Assembly (NCBI GenBank): GCA_040752005.1
Contig: JBFMFX010000009.1
Coordinates: 1-64,000 of the forward strand
DNA: 64,000 bases
Reading direction: 5' to 3'
Origin: RBG-16-66-20 sp040752005
GTDB taxonomy: Bacteria > Pseudomonadota > Gammaproteobacteria > Burkholderiales > SG8-39
Below are positions 1 through 7,584 of this stretch, one piece after another. The position numbers and the translations under genes are program-made. Each line of letters starts with the position of its first letter. The stretch's first letter is position 1. The notes beneath the pieces were generated by a model. That model was given only the letters and a program-made list of their open reading frames with translations, was not told where the DNA came from and did no database searches.

Positions 1-141
1 GCTCATGGCCTGCCTCCTCGACAAAGTTGACGCCTGCGTGCTCAACGTGTGGCTCGGCGTGCTTCGCCACGCAATCCACGGTACAGCGGAGGCAGGCCGC
101 CCGCTTTCGGGAAGCCATTCTGTCTAGCCGAAAGAACTGGT

Positions 142-270
142 GGCCATTATGGCGCGATCCTGCTCGAGCAGAACGACAAGTGGACCCTGTGGCGGCGGTA
201 CATGCAGCTTGAAGGCCTGCAGGCCCTGAGCGATACTGCCCCGGCTCGGCTGTCTGCCATGCAGCGCTGA
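142..270 (+). pseudogene. IS256-family transposase, C-terminal remnant
   Basis: The translated tail contains AILLEQNDKW followed by a short spacer and RYMQLEGL. This closely resembles the extreme C-terminus of IS256-family transposases (the LLEQNDEW...RYM element after the catalytic DDE core). Only about 43 residues are recognisable, and the upstream bases do not continue the homology in one frame, so the catalytic domain is gone. It marks the edge of an old insertion next to two other broken genes. The family call comes from remembered consensus, not a search. Bases 1-141 hold nothing I can name. Confidence 0.55.
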
Positions 271-306
271 GCACCGCGTGCATCTCGGCGCATCCGGCCT
301 GTGGAC

Positions 307-839
307 CTACACCGCGCGTTGGGACACGATCGTAGCCGCGCGACGCTTGAGGTCGGGCACGCGCCACTTCACGCCCTTGTCGGGGTTCTCTTCGAAGCTG
401 AAATGCTCGACCGAGAATCCGAGGTCGGCAAGCCGCCGCTCGGTCTTGCGGGGGTTGGCGGTGAGCGGCGAAAAGTCGTAAATCTTCAGCCGCTCGGTGG
501 TATCTACTTCGTCTTCGAGTTCTCCGAACCGTCCGTAGATGTCTCGCTGGAGTTCTCGTCCTCCGAGTCTATCCACGGATATTGGTGCGGCAACATCCCG
601 CTGCGGCGGACCTGTGGTTTTTCTCGGCTCGGTTCTGGAGACGCGCGGCTTTTCTCCGCCTTCTCGCTCGGCTCTCCGAGCGTGCGCGTAGCGCTCGGCG
701 CACTGCGCGAAAAGGTCTGCCCAACGATCCAGCCTTGCTCGTAGATCGGGTCGTCCTCCGGCAACGGTGGCATCAAGGAGTCCAGTTCCTCGATTGTCGG
801 CTTGCCAGTCATGTTCGGGATACCTCGTTTCGGCTCCAA
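307..839 (-). pseudogene. Unknown accessory gene, apparently frameshifted
   Basis: Two overlapping minus-strand frames look coding in succession. The first begins at an ATG at 839 (or 812), has GC-rich third positions and ends at a TAG at 504. The second carries the rest (from about 510 to a TAG at 307) and contains protein-like sequence such as LKIYDFSPLTANP and VEHFSFEENPDKG. The switch of coding signal near 504-520 suggests one original gene of roughly 175 residues broken by a frameshift, or a base error. The middle is rich in Ser, Glu and Lys. I do not recognise a family. It sits between an IS256 remnant and a decayed TraB gene, so it probably arrived by transfer. Confidence 0.35.
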
Positions 840-905
840 GTTTCGCGTGCGATCGTATCTCGATTCCGAGCGCGCCGTGCTGGATGTCCCTTGCCGCTAC
901 ACCGG

Positions 906-1290
906 ATGTTCGAGGCCGCCCAGTACGACGATGGCCGGCGCCTGCGCGAGCAGATGGACGAAGACACGTTCGAGCGCGTGCGTGCGCTGCTGGCCGCGCG
1001 CCGCATCGCCGAGCAGGTGATCGAGCGCATCAGGCCGTGGGCCGCACTCGCCAACATTGCGGTCACGCCCGCCGGGTACCAAGGCGAGACGCTCGATGAG
1101 CGGCTGCTCGCCGCGGCGCGCACCGCGCGCCTGCGCATCCAGGCGCTGGATCTGCCGCTGCGCGCCGGCGGCGCGTTGGTCGCGATGGGAGCCGCGCACC
1201 TGTACGGGCGCTCGGGTCTGCTGGCGCTCTTCGAGAAGCAGGGCTACCGGCCCGAGCGGGTCCATCGAGCGCTGCTACACTTGCCGCACC
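906..1290 (+). pseudogene. TraB/GumN-family protein, decayed fragment
   Basis: The frame starting at ATG 906 reads like the middle of a TraB/GumN-type protein (MFEAAQYDDGRRLRE, then RPWAALANIAV) and then jumps to its C-terminus (GGALVAMGAAHLYG, LLALFEKQGYRPERV). The conserved stretch normally lying between these parts is missing, and the N-terminus is absent. The frame has no stop where the family ends and would run on through purN. I therefore read it as a gene with an N-terminal loss, an internal deletion and a lost stop. The family assignment is from memory of the GAAHLxGxxGLLxLL motif. Confidence 0.5.
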
Positions 1291-1908
1291 ATGTCGGTGG
1301 TGGTGCTCATCTCGGGACGCGGCAGCAATCTGAAGGCGCTGATGGAGGCCGGCATCCCCGTTTGCGCCGTGATCAGCAACGTCGCTGGCGCCGCGGGTCT
1401 GGGGTACGCGGCGGCCGCCGGGATTCCGGCGCGCACCATCCCGCACCGGGACTTCGCGACGCGCGAGGCGTTCGACCAGGCGCTCGCGCGCGCGGTGGAC
1501 GAATATGCACCGCGTCTGGTGGTTCTCGCCGGCTTCATGCGTATTCTCGGCGCCGGCTTCGTCGCGCGCTACGACGGCCGGCTGATGAACATCCATCCGT
1601 CGCTGCTGCCGGCGTTCCCTGGGCTGGACACGCACCGGCGCGCGCTGGCCGCCGGCGTGAAGGTCCACGGTTGCACGGTCCATTTCGTCACCGCCGATCT
1701 CGACCACGGTCCGATCATCGTGCAGGCGGCGGTGCCGGTGCACGCGGACGACACCGAGCAGACTCTCGCCGCGCGCGTTCTGCGCCAGGAGCACCGCATC
1801 TATCCGCTGGCGGTGCGCTGGTTTCTGGACGACCGCCTGTCGGTGAGCGGCGGAATCGTGCGCGTGAAGGGCGGAGATGCGCAGGCTTACTTCGCTTCTG
1901 GCGCTTAG
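1291..1908 (+). CDS. purN: Phosphoribosylglycinamide formyltransferase (GART)
   Basis: PurN transfers a formyl group from 10-formyl-THF to GAR in step 3 of purine synthesis in the cytosol. The 205-residue product has the phosphate-binding start SGRGSNLKAL (residues 8-17), the catalytic NIHPSLLP (Asn100, His102) and DLDHGPI with Asp138, all expected of the family. The ATG at 1291 gives the normal N-terminus. A TACACT -10-like box lies at 1276-1281, nine bases upstream, and there is no Shine-Dalgarno, so a leaderless message is plausible. The 3' end overlaps the following DUF3108 gene by 32 bases. Full length, no missing active-site residue. Confidence 0.95.
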   Translation: MSVVVLISGRGSNLKALMEAGIPVCAVISNVAGAAGLGYAAAAGIPARTIPHRDFATREAFDQALARAVDEYAPRLVVLAGFMRILGAGFVARYDGRLMNIHPSLLPAFPGLDTHRRALAAGVKVHGCTVHFVTADLDHGPIIVQAAVPVHADDTEQTLAARVLRQEHRIYPLAVRWFLDDRLSVSGGIVRVKGGDAQAYFASGA

Positions 1909-2485
1909 CGCGGCGCTCGGCGCGCACGCCGCACCCCCCGGGCGCGTGGAAATCGCCTACGAGGTGCTGCGCGACGGCGCCGCCGTCGCCGAGGTGCGCG
2001 AGCGGCTGGAGCACGACGGCCGCAGCTACCGTCTGATCGAAACCTGGAAGGGCAAGGGGGTCTACGCGCTGCGCGGCGAAGCGATGCGCTCGAGCCGCGG
2101 CGCGGTCGCCGGCGACGGCCTGCGTCCGGAGGAGTTCGAGGAGCGTCGCCCCGGGCGCGAGGCGAAACGCATTCGCGTCGCGGCGCACAGTCAGGACCGC
2201 CTGAGCGTTTTGTGGCACTTCGCCTTCAATCCACCCGCCGCCCGGGTGAGCGTCGCCGTGGCCGATCACAAGGGAGTGTCCACCCATGCCTACGAGCCCG
2301 ACGGCCGCGAGCGCGTGAAGACGCCGGCCGGCGACTTCGACGCGCTGCGGCTGGTGCGCAGCGGCCCGGACCGGCGCGTGCAGGTATGGCTCGCCACGGA
2401 CCGCGGCAACCTGCCGGTGCGCCTGCGCATCACCGAAAGCGACGGCACCACGGTCGAGCAGGTCGCGGTTCGCATTCTCCGGTGA
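1877..2485 (+). CDS. DUF3108 periplasmic protein
   Basis: This 202-residue protein starts with a signal peptide (MRRLTSLLALSAALGAHA, cleavage expected after AHA). The rest is beta-rich with the pattern of DUF3108 proteins: IAYEVLRDGAAVAEV near the start, then VKTPAGDFDALRL and a terminal region about derived sugar- or lipid-like transport of unknown role. DUF3108 proteins commonly lie beside purN in Betaproteobacteria, which fits the 32-base overlap with purN. Its TGA overlaps the GTG of the downstream methyltransferase (GTGA), so the three genes are probably cotranscribed and coupled. Molecular function is not known. Confidence 0.75.
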   Translation: MRRLTSLLALSAALGAHAAPPGRVEIAYEVLRDGAAVAEVRERLEHDGRSYRLIETWKGKGVYALRGEAMRSSRGAVAGDGLRPEEFEERRPGREAKRIRVAAHSQDRLSVLWHFAFNPPAARVSVAVADHKGVSTHAYEPDGRERVKTPAGDFDALRLVRSGPDRRVQVWLATDRGNLPVRLRITESDGTTVEQVAVRILR

Positions 2486-3729
2486 CGCTGCGAGCCGCGC
2501 TCGTCGGGCGGACGGCCGAGCTGCTTGCCGAGCTGCTGCGCTTTGCGGAGCCGGCCGACCGCGTGGTGTCGCGTTTCTTTCGCGCCCGTCGCGGCTTGGG
2601 GCCCGCCGAGCGGGCGTTCGTCGCCGACACGGTATACGCCGTGCTGCGGCGCCTGCGCTCGCTGACGCGGGCCGCGGGGTCGGCCGCGCCGCGCGCCCTC
2701 GTTCTTGCCGCGCTTGCGCGCGAGCGCGGCTATTCGGCGCGCGCACTCGCTGGCGTGCTGGAGGGCGGCGAAGCCGAACTGCTCGCCCGGGTGCGTGCTT
2801 TCGACACGCGGTCGCTGCCGCCGGCCGAGCGGTACGACCTTCCGGACTGGCTTTGGGCGCGCCTGGTCGCGCAGGAAGGCGAGGCCGAGGCGGCTGCGCT
2901 CGCGCGCGCGCTGCTCGATCCGGCGCCGCTCGATCTGCGGGTGAACCTTGCGCGGCTCTCGCGCGAGGAGGCGCTGGCGCGCCTCGGTCTGCCGGCGGTA
3001 CCCACGCCCTATTCGCCCGCCGGTTTGCGGGTGCAGGGCAGGCCGGCGATCAACCGCCATCCGCTGTTTCTCGAAGGCGCGCTCGAGGTGCAGGACGAGG
3101 GCAGTCAGCTCCTTGCGTACCTCGTCGCGCCACGGCGCGGCGAGATGGTCGCCGACTTCTGCGCCGGGGCCGGCGGCAAGGCGCTCGCGCTCGCCATGCT
3201 GATGCGCGGCACCGGGCGGGTGTATGCGATGGACGTGTCCGCGCGGCGCCTGGCGCAACTGGCACCCCGTGCCGCGCGCGCCGGCGTCTCGGACATCCAC
3301 CCGATCGTGCTTGCGGGGGAGAACGATGTGCGGGTGAAGCGGCTCGCCGGCAAGCTCGACCGCGTGCTGGTGGACGCACCGTGCACCGGCTTCGGCACAC
3401 TGCGGCGCAACCCCGACCTGAAATGGCGCCACGCCGAGTCCGCGGTCGCGGAAATGGCGGCCAAGCAGTTGCGCATCCTCCGGGCGGCGGCGCGCCTGGT
3501 GAAGCCCGGCGGGCGTCTGGTGTACGCGACCTGCAGCCTGCTGCGCGAGGAAAACGATGACGTGGCCGACGCATTTCTGAAGGAAACGGCGGGCGCTTTT
3601 GCGCCGCTTCATTGCGGCGAGCTGCTCGCCGCGCAGCGCATCGCCCTCGACACCGGCGCCCGGCTCAGGCTGCGCCCGCACCGGCATGGCACCGACGGTT
3701 TTTTCGCGGCGGCGTTTGCGCGCCAGTAA
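2482..3729 (+). CDS. RsmB/NOP-family 16S rRNA (cytosine-C5) methyltransferase
   Basis: The 415-residue protein has an N-terminal helical NusB-like region and a C-terminal class I methyltransferase fold. The SAM-binding motif DFCAGAGGKALALA is followed by DAPCTGFGTLRRNPDLKW (Cys301, the release cysteine) and YATCSLLREEN (Cys351, the catalytic cysteine). This two-cysteine arrangement defines the RsmB/NOP m5C RNA methyltransferases. The GTG start at 2482 overlaps the TGA of the DUF3108 gene. Whether it is the true RsmB (C967) or a paralogue cannot be settled, because rsmB normally sits near fmt/def and not here. Its stop codon lies in the putative -10 of the next gene. Confidence 0.88.
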   Translation: MTLRAALVGRTAELLAELLRFAEPADRVVSRFFRARRGLGPAERAFVADTVYAVLRRLRSLTRAAGSAAPRALVLAALARERGYSARALAGVLEGGEAELLARVRAFDTRSLPPAERYDLPDWLWARLVAQEGEAEAAALARALLDPAPLDLRVNLARLSREEALARLGLPAVPTPYSPAGLRVQGRPAINRHPLFLEGALEVQDEGSQLLAYLVAPRRGEMVADFCAGAGGKALALAMLMRGTGRVYAMDVSARRLAQLAPRAARAGVSDIHPIVLAGENDVRVKRLAGKLDRVLVDAPCTGFGTLRRNPDLKWRHAESAVAEMAAKQLRILRAAARLVKPGGRLVYATCSLLREENDDVADAFLKETAGAFAPLHCGELLAAQRIALDTGARLRLRPHRHGTDGFFAAAFARQ

Positions 3730-3741
3730 ACTACGGCCGCC

Positions 3742-5019
3742 ATGACCGGGAACCCGTTCGGCCGTCTGCTCGGCGACCTCTGGCGCGATCTGCGGGACCC
3801 CTCGATCGTGTGGCAGGCCGCGGCGGTGGCGCTCTGCGTCGGCGCGGCCTGGTGGCTGGCGCGCCGCGTGCAGTGGCGGGCGCCGGAGGAGAGCGCCGCC
3901 GCGCTCAAGCGCGGGGCCGCGGCGTTTCGCCGCATCGCGTTTCCGCTGCTCGCGGTGATCCTGCTGCTTGCGGCGCGCGCCGCGCTCGCGCCCCTGCAGA
4001 GCACCAACCTGCTCTCGGTCGCCATCCCGCTGTTCACGGCGCTCGCCCTCATCCGTCTCGCCATCTACGCGGTACGCATCGCCTTTGCCTCGGGCCGGTG
4101 GCTCGACGCATTCGAGCGCTCGCTCGCCGTTGTGATCTGGACGGTGGTGGCGCTGCATCTGCTCGGCGTGTTGCCCGACATCGTGCGCTGGCTCGATCAG
4201 GTCGAGCTGCCCGCCGGCAAGGCGCGCATTTCGCTCTGGATGCTTGCAAGCGCCGCGTTCTGGGTCGCCGTCACGCTGCTCGTCGCGCTCTGGGCGGGCG
4301 CGGCGCTGGAGGCGCGCCTGATGCGTGCCGAGGAGCTGCACAGCAGCCTGCGGGTCGTGTTTGCGCGCCTTGGCCGAGCCGCACTGCTGGTGGCGGCGGT
4401 GTTCGTCGCGCTGCCACTCGTCGGAGTGGACCTGACGGTGCTGTCGGTGTTCGGCGGCGCGCTCGGCGTCGGCCTCGGACTGGGGCTGCAGAAGATCGCC
4501 TCCAACTACGTGTCCGGGTTCATCCTGCTGCTCGAGCGCTCGATCCGGATCGGCGACGTCATTACCGCCGACGGCCAGCACGGCGTGGTCACCGGAATCA
4601 CGACGCGCCACGTGGTGGTGCGTGCGCCGAACGGCGTCGAGGCGATCATTCCGAACGACACGCTGGTGACGAGCACGGTGCTCAATCACTCGTACTCGGA
4701 CAAGAACGTGCGCCTGGCCGCGCGGCTACAGGTGGCCTACGGCACCGACGTCCCGGCGGTGCTGCGGCTGCTGGAGGAAGTGGCGCTGCGCTCGGCGCGC
4801 GTGCTGCGCGTTCCCGCGCCCGCCGCGCACATCGTCGCACTGGGCGACAACGGGATCGAGCTGGAACTGGGGTTCTGGATCGGCGATCCGGAAAACGGGT
4901 CGCAGAACATACGCTCCGAGGTGCTGGTGCAGGTGCTGCGCGAGCTGGCCTCGCGCGGCATTGAAATTCCCTTTCCGAAACGGGACGTTAGGCTCTCGAA
5001 GGATCGCGCCGGCGATTAG
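3742..5019 (+). CDS. MscS-family mechanosensitive ion channel
   Basis: A 425-residue inner-membrane protein with about five hydrophobic segments. The pore helix and beta domain are typical of MscS: VFGGALGVGLGLGLQKIASN (residues about 233-252), then the RSIRIGDVITADG and HVVVRAPNG beta-domain sequence with IPNDTLVTS. It would act as an osmotic release valve. It is longer than E. coli MscS (286 aa) because of extra N-terminal membrane helices. The ATG at 3742 is preceded by TAAACT at 3727-3732, nine bases away and overlapping the stop of the methyltransferase gene, without a Shine-Dalgarno; a leaderless start is likely. Confidence 0.9.
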   Translation: MTGNPFGRLLGDLWRDLRDPSIVWQAAAVALCVGAAWWLARRVQWRAPEESAAALKRGAAAFRRIAFPLLAVILLLAARAALAPLQSTNLLSVAIPLFTALALIRLAIYAVRIAFASGRWLDAFERSLAVVIWTVVALHLLGVLPDIVRWLDQVELPAGKARISLWMLASAAFWVAVTLLVALWAGAALEARLMRAEELHSSLRVVFARLGRAALLVAAVFVALPLVGVDLTVLSVFGGALGVGLGLGLQKIASNYVSGFILLLERSIRIGDVITADGQHGVVTGITTRHVVVRAPNGVEAIIPNDTLVTSTVLNHSYSDKNVRLAARLQVAYGTDVPAVLRLLEEVALRSARVLRVPAPAAHIVALGDNGIELELGFWIGDPENGSQNIRSEVLVQVLRELASRGIEIPFPKRDVRLSKDRAGD

Positions 5020-5058
5020 AGGGCTGCGCTCCTTCCGTCGTGCGGCGACGCGGGTCGG

Positions 5059-5086
5059 TTGCGGCGCCGGGGGGTTCGCGTACAAT
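5059..5086 (+). promoter_or_regulatory. Candidate sigma-70 promoter for the desaturase gene
   Basis: TTGCGG (5059-5064) and TACAAT (5081-5086) are separated by 16 bases, about 60 bases before the desaturase ATG. The 5020-5143 gap holds no other feature I can see. Confidence 0.45.
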
Positions 5087-5143
5087 CCCGCTCGTCCGTC
5101 CCACGTGGACGGCGCCACCGCAATCGCTCCAAACAAGGAAATA

Positions 5144-6319
5144 ATGATCTTCTCCGGTTACTTCGATCTCCCCTGGTGGGGGTACGCGCTGGTCGCGCTC
5201 GGCCTCACGCACGTCACCATCGCCGCAGTCACGATTTACCTGCACCGCCACCAGGCGCACCGCGCGCTGGACCTGCACCCGCTCGTTTCGCACTTCTTCC
5301 GCCTCTGGCTCTGGCTGACGACCGGGCAGGTCACGAAAGAGTGGGCAGCGGTGCACCGCAAGCACCATGCCCGGTGCGAAACCGCGGAAGATCCGCATAG
5401 CCCACAGGTGTACGGCATCAAGCGCGTGCTGTGGGGCGGGGTGTTCCTGTACCACCGCGAAGCGTCCAACCGGGATACCGTCGAGCGCTTCGGTCACGGC
5501 ACCCCGGACGACTGGATCGAGCGCAACCTTTATTCCCGCCACTCATTCCTCGGCTTGGCGCTGACCGCCGCCGCCGATCTCGCGCTGTTCGGCCTCGTTC
5601 CCGGAGCGCTGATCTATCTGACGCAGATCGTCTGGATCCCGTTCTGGGCGGCTGGCGTCATCAATGGCATCGGACACTACTGGGGCTACCGCAGCTGGGA
5701 CGTGCCGGCGCCGGATGCCAGTCGCAACATCGTGCCCTGGGGCATCGTCATCGGCGGGGAGGAGCTGCACAACAATCACCACGCCTATCCGGCGTCCGCC
5801 CGTTTCTCGATGAAATGGTACGAGCTCGACATCGGCTGGCTCTACATCCGCGGCCTCGAATTGCTCGGGCTGGCGACCGTGAAGAAAGTCGCGCCGACGC
5901 CGCGCATCGAGGCGCCCAAGCCGGTCTGCGAGCGCACGCTTCAGGCGGTGATCGCCAATCGCTACGACGTCCTTGCCCACTATGCGCGCTCGATCCGAAA
6001 GACGTACCGTGCGGAGGTGGCGCGGTTGAAGCGGTGGTCGCCGCGCGACGCCGAGGTGCTGAAATCGCTCAAGGATTATCTGGTGCGCGCGCAGGCGGCC
6101 TCCGAGTCCGAGCGGGCGCGCCTCGCCGCGGCGCTGAGGAACTCGCGTGCGCTTGCCACGGCGATCGCGATGCGCGACGAGCTGGCGGCGATCTGGGCGC
6201 GGTCAACCGCGACGCGCGCGGAACTCGTGCGCCAGCTCCAGGACTGGTGCCACCGCGCCGAGACGAGCGGCGTCGCCCCTCTGGTCGCGTTTTCGTTGCG
6301 ACTGCGCTCCTACGCCTGA
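5144..6319 (+). CDS. Delta-9 acyl (stearoyl-CoA/ACP-type) fatty acid desaturase
   Basis: This membrane di-iron enzyme introduces a cis double bond into a saturated acyl chain. All three histidine boxes are present: HRHQAHR (residues 34-40), HRKHH (71-75) and HNNHH (209-213). They are separated by hydrophobic stretches giving about four membrane spans. At 391 residues it is longer than a minimal bacterial desaturase: the last ~130 residues form a charged helical tail rich in Arg, Ala and Glu that is not part of the catalytic core. The ATG at 5144 follows AAGGAA and gives the family N-terminus. A bidirectional terminator separates it from rpmG on the other strand. The substrate (phospholipid or CoA ester) cannot be told from sequence. 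Confidence 0.9.
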   Translation: MIFSGYFDLPWWGYALVALGLTHVTIAAVTIYLHRHQAHRALDLHPLVSHFFRLWLWLTTGQVTKEWAAVHRKHHARCETAEDPHSPQVYGIKRVLWGGVFLYHREASNRDTVERFGHGTPDDWIERNLYSRHSFLGLALTAAADLALFGLVPGALIYLTQIVWIPFWAAGVINGIGHYWGYRSWDVPAPDASRNIVPWGIVIGGEELHNNHHAYPASARFSMKWYELDIGWLYIRGLELLGLATVKKVAPTPRIEAPKPVCERTLQAVIANRYDVLAHYARSIRKTYRAEVARLKRWSPRDAEVLKSLKDYLVRAQAASESERARLAAALRNSRALATAIAMRDELAAIWARSTATRAELVRQLQDWCHRAETSGVAPLVAFSLRLRSYA

Positions 6320-6342
6320 GCGCCCCCTCGGGCCGCAACGAC

Positions 6343-6376
6343 AAAAAAGCCCGCGCGCAGCGGGCTTTCTGTTTTC
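6343..6376. terminator. Bidirectional intrinsic terminator between desaturase and rpmG
   Basis: The stem AAGCCCGC (6347-6354) / GCGGGCTT (6360-6367) has a 5-base loop, is followed by T-rich sequence on the plus strand and preceded by an A-run that is a U-tract on the minus strand. It lies between convergent genes, so it can end both. Confidence 0.8.
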
Positions 6377-6394
6377 CGGGGTGGTGACGCGGCG

Positions 6395-6550
6395 CTACTT
6401 GAGCTTCGTCTCCTTGTAGAGCACGTGCTTGCGCGCCTTCGGATCGTATTTCTTCAGCTCCAGCTTGTCCGGAGTGGTGCGCTTGTTCTTCGTGGTGGTG
6501 TAGAAATGCCCGGTTCCGGCGGTGGATTCGAGCTTGATCTTCTCGCGCAT
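6395..6550 (-). CDS. rpmG: 50S ribosomal protein L33
   Basis: The 51-residue product MREKIKLESTAGTGHFYTTT... is a textbook L33, with the basic KNKRTTPDKLELKKYDP stretch and KETKLK end. It belongs to the large ribosomal subunit near the E site. Its gene follows rpmB by 17 bases on the same strand, the usual rpmB-rpmG operon. The cysteine pairs of zinc-binding L33 forms are absent, so this is the zinc-independent (C-) type. A terminator follows directly downstream at 6343-6376. Confidence 0.95.
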   Translation of the reverse strand: MREKIKLESTAGTGHFYTTTKNKRTTPDKLELKKYDPKARKHVLYKETKLK

Positions 6551-6567
6551 GGCGGCGGCTTCCCCTT

Positions 6568-6804
6568 CTAGGCGGACCTGCGCTTCGCCTTGATCTCGGC
6601 GAGCACGGCTTCCAGCCCCAGCTTGTCGATCCGGCGCAGGCCGGCGGTCGAGACGCGCAGGCGCACCCAGCGCTTCTCGCTCTCCAGCCAGAACCGGCGG
6701 TAGTGCAGGTTGGGCTGGAAAACGCGCGTGGTCTTGTTGTTGGCGTGCGAGACGAAATTGCCCCGCATGGGCTTCTTGCCGGTGACTTCGCAGACTCGGG
6801 ACAT
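6568..6804 (-). CDS. rpmB: 50S ribosomal protein L28
   Basis: The 78-residue product begins MSRVCEVTGKKPMRGN and contains SHANNKTTRVFQPNLH, which are the conserved signatures of bacterial L28. It is a structural component of the large subunit. It is the first gene of the rpmB-rpmG pair and has a good promoter just upstream (6832-6859). Length and sequence are normal for the family. Confidence 0.96.
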   Translation of the reverse strand: MSRVCEVTGKKPMRGNFVSHANNKTTRVFQPNLHYRRFWLESEKRWVRLRVSTAGLRRIDKLGLEAVLAEIKAKRRSA

Positions 6805-6831
6805 GGCGCAGGGACTTTTAGAAAGCGGCGA

Positions 6832-6859
6832 ATTATACGCGGAAACAGGCACTTCACAA
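6832..6859 (-). promoter_or_regulatory. Promoter of rpmB-rpmG
   Basis: On the minus strand TTGTGA (plus coordinates 6854-6859) and TATAAT (6832-6837) are 16 bases apart. The -35 hexamer overlaps the stop codon of radC, and the predicted start lies about 20 bases before the L28 ATG. Confidence 0.65.
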
Positions 6860-7525
6860 CAGGCCGCGCTCGGCGAAGGACAGCGCCGCACGGCCGGCGA
6901 CGATGAAATGGTCGAGCACCCTGACCTCGATCAGCGCCAGCGCCTCCTTTAGCGTGCGCGTGAGCAGTTCGTCGGCCTGCGAGGGCTGCGCCACCCCGGA
7001 CGGATGGTTGTGGGCGAAGATCACCGCGGCCGCGTTCGCGGCGAGCCCCGCCTTCACGACTTCGCGCGGATAGACGCTCGTCTGCGTGAGCGTGCCGCGA
7101 AACAGCTCGTCGCAGCGGATGACCCGGTGCTGCGCGTCCAGCCACAGGCAGACGAAGACTTCCTGCGCCCGGTCGCCGAGCAGCATGCGAAGGTAGTCTC
7201 GAACCGCGCTCGGAGAGGTGAGCGCCACGCCCGCGCGCAGCTCCTCCGCCAGGCACCTGCGCGCGACCTCCAGCACCGCCGCGAGCTGCGCGCGCTTCGC
7301 CGGCCCGAGTCCCGGCACTCGTGCGGTCCGGCCGAGTGTGTTGAAAAGTCCCGAGAGCCCGCCGCCGGCCGCGAGCAGATCGCGCGCGAGCGCCACCGCG
7401 CTCTTGCCGCGCACGCCGGTGCGCAGAAAAAGCGCCAGCAGCTCTGCGTCGCTCAACGCCTGCGCGCCGTGCGCGGCGAGGCGCTCGCGCGGCCGCTCGG
7501 CCGCCGGCCAGTCCGAAATCGCCAT
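6854..7525 (-). CDS. radC: RadC/UPF0758 JAB-domain protein
   Basis: The 223-residue protein has an N-terminal helix-hairpin-helix region (RPRERLAAHGAQALSDAELL, then VPGLGPAKRAQL) and a C-terminal JAB/MPN domain. The metal site HNHPSG (His172, His174) with Asp185 is intact. RadC was once linked to DNA repair, but its biochemical role is still not established. I use the ATG at 7525, which gives the conserved MAISDWPxxERPRE start, rather than a longer upstream option. The gene is divergent from coaBC, as in many Proteobacteria, and runs into the rpmB promoter at its 3' end. Confidence 0.92.
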   Translation of the reverse strand: MAISDWPAAERPRERLAAHGAQALSDAELLALFLRTGVRGKSAVALARDLLAAGGGLSGLFNTLGRTARVPGLGPAKRAQLAAVLEVARRCLAEELRAGVALTSPSAVRDYLRMLLGDRAQEVFVCLWLDAQHRVIRCDELFRGTLTQTSVYPREVVKAGLAANAAAVIFAHNHPSGVAQPSQADELLTRTLKEALALIEVRVLDHFIVAGRAALSFAERGLL

Positions 7526-7584
7526 CGCAGAACCCTTGCCGTAGAATCGCCCCTGCCTCACATAACGCCGCTGGCGCCGACGCG

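Noticed and set aside
2290..4689. Very long open frame on the minus strand opposite the rRNA methyltransferase and MscS genes
   Set aside because: It has no recognisable domain, is rich in Arg, His and Gln as is typical of antisense frames in GC-rich genes, and lies wholly opposite two well-supported genes.
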